DNA of 64,000 bases from Anaerolineaceae bacterium (lineage in GTDB: Bacteria > Chloroflexota > Anaerolineae > Aggregatilineales > Phototrophicaceae), in the NCBI GenBank assembly GCA_007693385.1, contig REDR01000043.1, forward strand, positions 1 to 64,000, read 5' to 3'. This document shows, piece by piece, positions 47,765 to 55,338 of this stretch. A model generated the notes under the pieces. It did not search any database and was not told where the DNA came from. It saw only the letters and a program-made list of their open reading frames with translations. The position numbers were made by a program, and so were the translations under genes. Within the stretch, counting starts at the first letter, position 1; the number at the start of each line of letters is the position of its first letter.

Positions 47765-47805
47765 AGCCGGTACCTGCTAACCCGGCTTGACAACGAAAAC
47801 AGGAG
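47765..47805 (+). promoter_or_regulatory. Probable preQ1-I riboswitch (translational), overlapping the SD of the queuosine-precursor transporter
   Basis: P1 AGCCGG/CCGGCT, loop TACCTGCTAAC, A-rich linker TTGACAACGAAAA, pseudoknot CCTG (loop) with CAGG inside SD AGGAG; 8 nt to ATG 47814. Confidence 0.82.
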
Positions 47806-47813
47806 ACAATCGC

Positions 47814-48527
47814 ATGACGCAAGTAATCACGCAACCGGAGCGACTCTCGGGGTCGTTCAAGTATCTCGGTTTCATCACTGGCTCAATCGTCGCCGTGCTG
47901 ATTATCAGCAACATTTCCGCGACGAAGCTGGTGCAGATCGGGCCGATCATCACCGATGGCGGCACGCTCCTCTTTCCACTCGCGTATATATTCGGCGACA
48001 TCCTGACGGAAGTTTACGGCTATAAGGCTAGCCGTCGCGTCATCTACACCGCGTTCTTCTGGGTGCTGGTGGCGGCGGTGATGTTTCAGCTTGTCGCGTT
48101 AGCGCCGCCCGCCGAAGAATACGAATTGCAGGAGAGCTTCGTCGCTATTCTGGGGCAGACGCCGCGCATCGTACTCGCCAGCGTGATCGCCTATTTCGCC
48201 GGTGAGTTCATGAATAGTTACGTGCTGGCGAAGATGAAGATATGGACGGGCGGGCGCTCGATCTGGTCGCGGGTGATCGGTAGTACGGTAGTCGGGCAGG
48301 CGCTGGATACGTTCCTGTTCATCACCATCGCTTTCGGCGGTCTGTTCTCGCTGGGGACGATGTGGGCGCTGTTCTGGAGCGTGTATCTGTTGAAAGTGTT
48401 CATCGAAGTGGTGATGACGCCGGTGACGATCCGCGTGGTGATCTGGCTGAAAGCGCGAGAGGGCGTTGACATCTACGATCACGACACGAATTTTAACCCG
48501 TTCGCCATCCGCGAGTTGTTCCGCTAG
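47814..48527 (+). CDS. yhhQ: Queuosine precursor transporter (YhhQ/VUT family)
   Basis: LVQIGPIITDGGTLLFPLAYIFGDILTEVYGYKASRRVIYTAF; ATG 47814 after AGGAG. Confidence 0.92.
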   Translation: MTQVITQPERLSGSFKYLGFITGSIVAVLIISNISATKLVQIGPIITDGGTLLFPLAYIFGDILTEVYGYKASRRVIYTAFFWVLVAAVMFQLVALAPPAEEYELQESFVAILGQTPRIVLASVIAYFAGEFMNSYVLAKMKIWTGGRSIWSRVIGSTVVGQALDTFLFITIAFGGLFSLGTMWALFWSVYLLKVFIEVVMTPVTIRVVIWLKAREGVDIYDHDTNFNPFAIRELFR

Positions 48528-48703
48528 TCGTCGGGGAATTTCAATATTCCGGCGTAGGACGCAATTCATCGCGTCCTACGCTCGCGACCTTCTGTGATAT
48601 TGTCAATAACCTGAAATACACCCCGATTCATCAACCCGTTTTGCCAGATCATGATAAAATAAATGGCATCAACCAATATCATGTGACAGTATGAGGGGGC
48701 ATT

Positions 48704-49828
48704 ATGGGGCGTAAACAGCCGCCTGACTTCCGCAAGGAAGAAGTGAATAACATCATGCAACGCTGGCGGGCGGCGGATTCGTGTTCGCTGGTTGGCGTGG
48801 GTAGCGTGGGTAAATCGAACTTATTGCAACATCTGGCTGACCACGACACGCACAAAGCCTTTTTGAACGTCAACAATCCCGACGAGTTCAAAGCGATCAT
48901 CATTGATCCGGCGCTGATGGGGCCGTTGCCCTCCGGCGAAAATAGCGATCAGATACGATGCTGGGCGGGTTATGAGTTGATGATGCACCGCTTATTCATG
49001 GCGTTCTATCCGTTTGATATGCTGGGGCGCGAGGATGCCAAACGCTTTTATGAGGCGTATCAGTCATTACAGGATGGCACGAATCCGCTTTATGCTTACA
49101 TGGGTTTGCGCTATTTTGAACTCGGGCTGGATTTCTTCATGCGGCGCGGCGTGCGGATCGTGTTCATGTTTGACGAATTTGAGGATTTGCTGAAGCAGAT
49201 GCCGGTCAAGTTCTTCCAGACGTTGCGCGGCCTGCGTGACGCCAACAAGCGCCAGTTGAGCTATTTGACGTTCACGCGCTCGTCGTTGCCGGTGCTGGTC
49301 GATCAATTCGATATACCGGCGCTGGAAATCGAACCGTTCGTCGAGTTGTTCACCGACAATCTGCTGTATGTCGGCCCGTATAACCAGACCGACGCCCGCA
49401 GAATGGTCGAGAACCTGATGGGGCGCAATCAAAAATCATATCCGGAAGAGGTCGTGCGCTTCCTGCTGGATTCTACCGGACGCTATGCCGGTCTGTTGCG
49501 CTCCGCCTTCCGCGCATTGGATAAAATCGGCGAACTGGATAAAAGCAGTCTGATGAACGACGAAGCCCTGCGCCGACTGGCGAAGCAACGCGCCATCCGC
49601 GAAGAAGTGCGTACCCTGTGGCATAGCCTGACCGCTGTCGAGAAATACGTGTTGCGGGCGGTAGCTGAGGTCGGCGAATATGAGGATAGCGCGGGGGCGC
49701 GTCAGGCGTTGGAGATATTGGTGCAAAAGCGACTGGTACGCACTGACCGCACCGGCAACCGTGATCTGGTCATCCAGCCGCCTTTATTCCGCCTGTTTGT
49801 CGAGTCGAATCCGGGAGACGATGACTGA
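48704..49828 (+). CDS. STAND/AAA-like ATP-binding protein with C-terminal winged-helix-like region
   Basis: P-loop LVGVGSVGKSNLLQHL; Walker B-like VRIVFMFDEFEDL; R-rich sensor-like region; wHTH-like C-terminus. Confidence 0.75.
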   Translation: MGRKQPPDFRKEEVNNIMQRWRAADSCSLVGVGSVGKSNLLQHLADHDTHKAFLNVNNPDEFKAIIIDPALMGPLPSGENSDQIRCWAGYELMMHRLFMAFYPFDMLGREDAKRFYEAYQSLQDGTNPLYAYMGLRYFELGLDFFMRRGVRIVFMFDEFEDLLKQMPVKFFQTLRGLRDANKRQLSYLTFTRSSLPVLVDQFDIPALEIEPFVELFTDNLLYVGPYNQTDARRMVENLMGRNQKSYPEEVVRFLLDSTGRYAGLLRSAFRALDKIGELDKSSLMNDEALRRLAKQRAIREEVRTLWHSLTAVEKYVLRAVAEVGEYEDSAGARQALEILVQKRLVRTDRTGNRDLVIQPPLFRLFVESNPGDDD

Positions 49829-50439
49829 TGATTGAGCCGTACCACGTACCGGCGGGCTTTCAACGCACCGAGACTGAAGTCGCCCGTTCGCGTTTCATCG
49901 CGTCGGTAGATTATGCTGAAACCGCCGAGAATGCCAAAGCGTTCATCGCGGGGATTCGCGCCGAGATGCCGGACGCATCGCATCATGTGTATGCGTTTCG
50001 GGCGGGCTTCGGCGCATCGGTCACGGAAGGTATGAGCGATGATGGCGAACCGTCCGGCACGTCCGGGCCGCCGATACTGGCTGTTTTGCGCGGTAGCGAC
50101 ATCGGCGATATTGTGCTGGTCGTGACGCGCTACTTTGGCGGTACCAAACTGGGCACGGGCGGACTCGTCCGTGCTTATAGCGAAGCGGCGCATGTGGCGA
50201 TCAATAAACTCAAGACTGTGGAAAAAATCGAAAAAAGACTGCTGGGGATTGAAGTCCCCTACAGCCTTTTTGAGCAGGTAAAATTGTTGATCGCCCAGCA
50301 TACCGGCGAAATTGAGGATGAAGCCTTCGCGGTGGATGTCACGCTGATGGTGCGCTTTGCGGTGCGCGACATTTCAGCGTTCACCGCCGACCTGCGTGAC
50401 CTATCCGCCGGACGCATCACGCCGGTGCCGCTCGACTAA
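49828..50439 (+). CDS. YigZ/IMPACT family protein
   Basis: RSRFIASVDYAETAENAKAFIAGI…HHVYAFRAG…MSDDGEPSGTSGPPILAVL…VTRYFGGTKLGTGGLVRAYSEA. Confidence 0.93.
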   Translation: MIEPYHVPAGFQRTETEVARSRFIASVDYAETAENAKAFIAGIRAEMPDASHHVYAFRAGFGASVTEGMSDDGEPSGTSGPPILAVLRGSDIGDIVLVVTRYFGGTKLGTGGLVRAYSEAAHVAINKLKTVEKIEKRLLGIEVPYSLFEQVKLLIAQHTGEIEDEAFAVDVTLMVRFAVRDISAFTADLRDLSAGRITPVPLD

Positions 50440-52460
50440 CGTCCGGCGAGAATGGCGGCGATGTTCTTACGCGCACGTTCCAGCGCTGGATCACGCGGGG
50501 AGATGGCCTCCGCCCGCGCCAGATAGACTTTGGCGGATTCGTCCTGCCCATCTTCAAATAGATATTGGCCGACAATCGCCAGCAGGGGGACGTAGTTGGG
50601 ATTTGCCGCCAAGCCCTGACTCAGATAGTCCATCGCGGTGTCGGCGTTGCCCGTCTCCCATAGCATCTGCCCGATGCTGAGTAGTAATTCGGCCTCTTGC
50701 GGGTGATGCTCGTAGCCATCCATCAACGTTTCCAGCCCGCCGGTCACGTCATTACGCAGATACAGCGCCCGCCCCAGCAAGATGTACGCTTCGACGAGCG
50801 ACGGCGTGCTGTCGATCACGTCTTCTAAGAAGCGGATGTCGCTCCCGTTGATCGTCGCGCCGCCGGATACCTGCGCCTCGATCTCGCCCATTTTGCCCTC
50901 GAAGTCGGGGTCTTCGGTGGTCAGCAAAAGGCGGGCGATATCGGCCTGTGTCGCCATGTCGGACGTTAAATCCTGCGCTGTCACCAGCGCATCGGCGGCC
51001 AGCTCGTATTCTTCGGCGGCCATATACGCCACTGCCAGATTAACGTGACGGTCTACGCGCTCCGGCGCGGCTTCCGCCGCTTCTTCCAGCAGATCAAGCA
51101 CGTCTTCAAAATCTTCTAAGATGTCCAGTTGATCGACCACAGCGCGGACGTATTCACCGGATTTATCGCGTTCGATCAATTCGCGCAGGCTATCGACCAG
51201 CTCATCGGACGCTTCCTCCGCCACATCTAACAGTAATTGCGTGCGGCGCTGACGCACCACCAGCGACTCCGGCTGTAGCTTGAGCGCTTCGTCGTAGGCG
51301 GCGATAGCTTCCCATGATGCCAGCGCTTCGTCGTAGTCTTCGGGGTCAATCAGGATGACGGACTGTAGCAGGCTCTCGTCGTTGAGCAGTTCCAGCACCG
51401 CGCCGTAATTGCGATACAGTGCGGCATTGGCCGCTTCCGCTTCGATGCCGCGCTGGAAGGTGTCCAGCATGTCATCAAGGCGACTGCCGCGCCGGTACAT
51501 ATCGGCCAGCGTCAGCCAGCCCATCGCGCTTCGCGGATGATCGCTCACCGCCTGCTCTAAGATGCTGTAGCCTTTTTCCGCCTGTCCCAATTGATATAGC
51601 GCGTGACCGATGTAGACGGCGGCAAACGGGAAACTGTTCAACGTGGCGATGGCGTCATTCAAAGCGGTGCTGACGTTTTCCATGTCATTGCGATAGCCGG
51701 GCAGTAGCGCATGGCCGATAGCGGTAGATGCCGCCCACGCACCGAATGACTCGCCGGTGGCCGCGCCCGCGCCCGCTAGATCGCGCATCGCGCCCGGCAG
51801 ATCACCGTCCACCCATTTCAGCGCCATCAGAGAGCGCGTCAGGTTGGTTTGCCATAAGCCGATACCGCGTAGCAGGACGGCCAGCTTCTCGTCGGGCGCG
51901 GTGCTGGATTCATACGCATCGAAGCGCGGCGCAGACATGCCGACGCCGGTCATGATGTCTGTCGCCATTGTGACCAGTTGTGCGGTCAGTTCCGCCAACG
52001 TTTCGCCGTGATAGGTCAGCGTTAGCTGGCTGTTCTCGTCGTCTTCATCAACGAGATCATTCTCGACTTCCAGCACCAGCGACCAGCCCGCGCCGTCCCG
52101 CGTCAGTTCTGCGGCTACCGCGATGTTCTCGTTCAGGTTTTCCGGTTGCCAGTCCTCAATGCCGAATTGCGCGGTTGACCACGCGAAGGCGTCGTTATCG
52201 TCATCGGTGCGGACGAACAGCGTATAAGCCCGCGCATCACTCAGGCTATCCAGCAGATAAGCCAGCAAGCTCATCAGCCCGTTACCGAGCGCCGGTGAAT
52301 CAGTATGGCGGCACGGCCACACGCCGACGCGGTAATGCTCACGGGATTGGATGCTCTGTTGCAGATTGCCGGCGGTGCCGAATATCGCGGTGGGGACGTT
52401 CATATTCATCTGGAAACGCTCATGCAGGGTGATGAGCCGGTTGACAAACTTCTCGCGCAT
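50436..52460 (-). CDS. Large TPR-repeat protein
   Basis: Repeated TPR-like helices (AYILLGRALYLRNDVTGGLETLMDGYEHHPQEAELLLSIGQMLWETGNADTAMDYLSQGL). Confidence 0.8.
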   Translation of the reverse strand: MREKFVNRLITLHERFQMNMNVPTAIFGTAGNLQQSIQSREHYRVGVWPCRHTDSPALGNGLMSLLAYLLDSLSDARAYTLFVRTDDDNDAFAWSTAQFGIEDWQPENLNENIAVAAELTRDGAGWSLVLEVENDLVDEDDENSQLTLTYHGETLAELTAQLVTMATDIMTGVGMSAPRFDAYESSTAPDEKLAVLLRGIGLWQTNLTRSLMALKWVDGDLPGAMRDLAGAGAATGESFGAWAASTAIGHALLPGYRNDMENVSTALNDAIATLNSFPFAAVYIGHALYQLGQAEKGYSILEQAVSDHPRSAMGWLTLADMYRRGSRLDDMLDTFQRGIEAEAANAALYRNYGAVLELLNDESLLQSVILIDPEDYDEALASWEAIAAYDEALKLQPESLVVRQRRTQLLLDVAEEASDELVDSLRELIERDKSGEYVRAVVDQLDILEDFEDVLDLLEEAAEAAPERVDRHVNLAVAYMAAEEYELAADALVTAQDLTSDMATQADIARLLLTTEDPDFEGKMGEIEAQVSGGATINGSDIRFLEDVIDSTPSLVEAYILLGRALYLRNDVTGGLETLMDGYEHHPQEAELLLSIGQMLWETGNADTAMDYLSQGLAANPNYVPLLAIVGQYLFEDGQDESAKVYLARAEAISPRDPALERARKNIAAILAGR

Positions 52461-52551
52461 GGGTCACTCTCACTTCTCGAAAAGATATAATGACATTAAG
52501 TTTAACCGGATACCGGCAGGAAAACAGGGCGATCCGTGCCGTTCAGCGTAC

Positions 52552-52585
52552 ACAAAAACGCCCCGTCCAACGAATGGCGGGGCGC
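52552..52585 (-). terminator. Rho-independent terminator after gyrB
   Basis: Minus strand CGCCCCGCCATTCGTTGGACGGGGCGTTTTTGTG. Confidence 0.75.
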
Positions 52586-52607
52586 GGATTCTGCGTTGCG
52601 GACGGGA

Positions 52608-54599
52608 TTAGATGTCCAGATTACGCACGCGCTTGGCGTGGGTCTGGATAAAACTGCGGCGCGGTGGTACGGCGCTTCCCATCAACATATCGAAAACGCG
52701 GTCAGCTTCGGCGGCGTCTTCGATTGCCACCTGTAGCAATGTGCGCGTCTCGGGGTTCATGGTGGTATCCCACAACTGTGTGGCGTTCATCTCGCCTAGA
52801 CCTTTATAGCGTTGCATCTGCACGCGGTCAGGGTTCTTGAAGCGTTTCAACGCGCTTTCCAGTATTTGCGCGTCGTTCATTCCGGCACGCGGATACAGAT
52901 ATTCGTGATCTTTGCCGTTTTTCAACAGGTAGATGGGCGGCTGGGCGATGTATAGATGCCCCTCTTGAATCAACGGTTGCATGTGGCGGAAGAAGAAAGT
53001 CAGCAATAGCGTGCGGATGTGACTGCCGTCTACGTCGGCGTCGGTCATGATGATGACGCGGCCATAGCGCAATTTCTCGGTGGTGAAGTCATCGCTGATG
53101 CCGGTGCCTAGCGCAGAGATCAGCGACTTGACCTCGTTGTTATCCAGCACCTTATCCAGACGGGCGCGTTCAGTGTTGAGGATTTTACCGCGCAGGGGCA
53201 AGATGGCTTGAAAGTGACGATCTCGCCCTTGTTTAGCTGTACCACCCGCCGAGTCACCCTCAACGATATAAATTTCGCTCTCCGGCCCGTGCGATGAGCA
53301 GTCGGCCAGTTTACCCGGCAGGGTGGAGCTTTCCAGCAGACTGGGGCCGCTACGCACCAGATCGCGGGCTTTGCGGGCGGCTTCGCGGGCGCGTTTGCTG
53401 GTCATGCACTTGTCGATGATGCGCCGTGCCTCGCGCGGGTTCATCTCCAGAAAGTCGTTGAAGGCTTCGCTAGTCACCTGCGATACTGCGCCCTGTACTT
53501 CTGGATTCAACAGCTTGACTTTGGTCTGGCTCTCGAATGATGGGTCGGGGTGGCGTATGCTGACGATAGCGGTCAAGCCTTCCAGCGTATCTGTACCGCC
53601 GAAGTTGCTATCTTTTTCTTTGAGCAGGTTTTGTTTGCGGGCGTAACGATTAATGGCGCTGGTCACTGCGGAGCGTAAGCCGGTCAGATGCGTGCCGCCG
53701 TCCGGTGTGGCGATGGTATTGGCGAAGGCCAGTTCCATGACGTTGCTGGTGTCGTTGTACTGCAACGCGATTTCCACGCCGACGGTGTACGGCTCTTTCT
53801 TGGAGTTCTCCGGCACGATGTCGATTTCGCGTTCGGCGTAGATCGGATCGTGTAGCGCGGTACGGTTGCGGTTCAAGAATGCGGCGAAGGAGCGCAACCC
53901 GCCCTGAAAGTAGAATGTTGATTCGCGGGGGATCGGCTTCACGCGCTCGTCACGTAGGCTGATCGTCACTTTGCGCGTGACGAATGCTGTTTCGCGGAAG
54001 CGTTGGAGCAATTGCTGGTAGTTGAATTCGTTGTGGTCGAGAATTTCAAAATCCGGCCTAAAGCGGATGGTTGTGCCGGTGGATTCGCCGTCTTCTAGCG
54101 GGCGCACTTTCTTCACGCCGCCCTGCGGCTTGCCGTGCCGGTAGACCTGTTCCCACATGAAGCCATCACGGTAAACCTGCGCGACGAGTTCCTCCGATAG
54201 CGCGTTCACGGCGGATACGCCGACGCCGTGCAAACCGCCACTGACTTTATACGCGCCGTTATTGAACTTACCGCCCGCGCCGACCAGCGTCATGACCACT
54301 TCTAGCGCGGATTTGCCGGTTGGCTTGTGGATGCCTACCGGAATACCGACGCCGTTATCGGCGATGGATACCGAGTAATCATCGTGTAATGTGACCATGA
54401 TGCGATCACACCGTCCGGCCAGCGCCTCGTCGATGGCGTTATCAACCACCTCATGAATGAGGTGATGTAATGCGCGGCTGTCCGCACCGCCGACGTACAT
54501 GCCCGGTCTGGCGCGGATATGTTCGATGCCTTCAAGATAAACAATACTATCTTCGTCGTACTGCGGCTGGGCAGGCGGTACGATTTGCTGATCCGTCAT
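52608..54599 (-). CDS. gyrB: DNA gyrase/topoisomerase IIA subunit B
   Basis: RPGMYVGGADSRALHHLIHEVVDNAIDEALAG; GRDRHFQAILPLRGKILNTE; IIMTDADVDGSHIRTLLLTFFFR; QRYKGLGEMNATQLWDTTM. Confidence 0.96.
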   Translation of the reverse strand: MTDQQIVPPAQPQYDEDSIVYLEGIEHIRARPGMYVGGADSRALHHLIHEVVDNAIDEALAGRCDRIMVTLHDDYSVSIADNGVGIPVGIHKPTGKSALEVVMTLVGAGGKFNNGAYKVSGGLHGVGVSAVNALSEELVAQVYRDGFMWEQVYRHGKPQGGVKKVRPLEDGESTGTTIRFRPDFEILDHNEFNYQQLLQRFRETAFVTRKVTISLRDERVKPIPRESTFYFQGGLRSFAAFLNRNRTALHDPIYAEREIDIVPENSKKEPYTVGVEIALQYNDTSNVMELAFANTIATPDGGTHLTGLRSAVTSAINRYARKQNLLKEKDSNFGGTDTLEGLTAIVSIRHPDPSFESQTKVKLLNPEVQGAVSQVTSEAFNDFLEMNPREARRIIDKCMTSKRAREAARKARDLVRSGPSLLESSTLPGKLADCSSHGPESEIYIVEGDSAGGTAKQGRDRHFQAILPLRGKILNTERARLDKVLDNNEVKSLISALGTGISDDFTTEKLRYGRVIIMTDADVDGSHIRTLLLTFFFRHMQPLIQEGHLYIAQPPIYLLKNGKDHEYLYPRAGMNDAQILESALKRFKNPDRVQMQRYKGLGEMNATQLWDTTMNPETRTLLQVAIEDAAEADRVFDMLMGSAVPPRRSFIQTHAKRVRNLDI

Positions 54600-54662
54600 G
54601 TGCTTTCCTCACTGAGACTCCGGGTACGAAACACGCACGAAGCGGCGTGACTCTCTTCTTTA

Positions 54663-54691
54663 ATTATACATTACTCTGAGTGTACATACAA
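54663..54691 (-). promoter_or_regulatory. Promoter upstream of gyrB: TTGTAT-N17-TATAAT (minus strand)
   Basis: ATTATA at 54663-54668 and ATACAA at 54686-54691 on the plus strand. Confidence 0.65.
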
Positions 54692-54707
54692 CATGCGGCG
54701 GCGCGGG

Positions 54708-55178
54708 TTAATTGCCCGGCGGCGGTGAGTCGAAGAACAGCGCCCACCACAGCGTCCATGCTTCGGGACGCGGCGGGGATGTCTCGACGGTGAAAGCGGG
54801 TGGCGGGGTAGCGGTAGGCGGCGGGGCTTCGCCAATCGGCGACAGGGGCACGACCAGCACTTCGCCGGGCCGCACCATCTTGCCTTCGCCGCGTGCCCAT
54901 TGTTGCACGAAGGTATCGCTTTGCACCGCATCGCGTTCGGCGATCAGCGTGGCGCGTTCCAACCGCAGATATTCGACTTCGGCCTGTGCGTTGGCGTATA
55001 TGTCGCGCTGGACGCGATTGGACGCGATGCGTGTACTGAAGTTGATCGCCAGAATCAGCCCGATAGCTAAAATCGCGGCGAACATCACCTGCAAGCCGGA
55101 TAGTTGACCGGCTCGGCGGCGTGGCCGTTGCTTCTTCGGCTTGGGGCGTTGCGCTTGTTGGGTATCGGTTTCGCTCAT
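54708..55178 (-). CDS. Septum formation initiator (FtsB/DivIC) family protein
   Basis: Single TM then RVQRDIYANAQAEVEYLRLERATLIAERDAVQSDTFVQQWARGEGKMVRPGEVLV. Confidence 0.75.
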   Translation of the reverse strand: MSETDTQQAQRPKPKKQRPRRRAGQLSGLQVMFAAILAIGLILAINFSTRIASNRVQRDIYANAQAEVEYLRLERATLIAERDAVQSDTFVQQWARGEGKMVRPGEVLVVPLSPIGEAPPPTATPPPAFTVETSPPRPEAWTLWWALFFDSPPPGN

Positions 55179-55338
55179 AGTTGTGTATCCTATACGTCGC
55201 TCTATTGTAAATCGTTCCGGCTTCGCGTCAACTACTTATTGAAAATCGCTTCATTTGGCGCTAACATTCGGTTTTTGGCGATTTACTTTGTGGGGGCGCT
55301 TGCCCAACAAGCGAAGTTCCATAGGAGATAGATATAAA

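Noticed and set aside
55255-55338. Fluoride or other riboswitch upstream of hppA, and 5' ORF extension
   Set aside because: No crcB-motif consensus found; only a modest CGCTTG/CAAGCG hairpin. The extension lacks an SD, whereas ATG 55339 has one.
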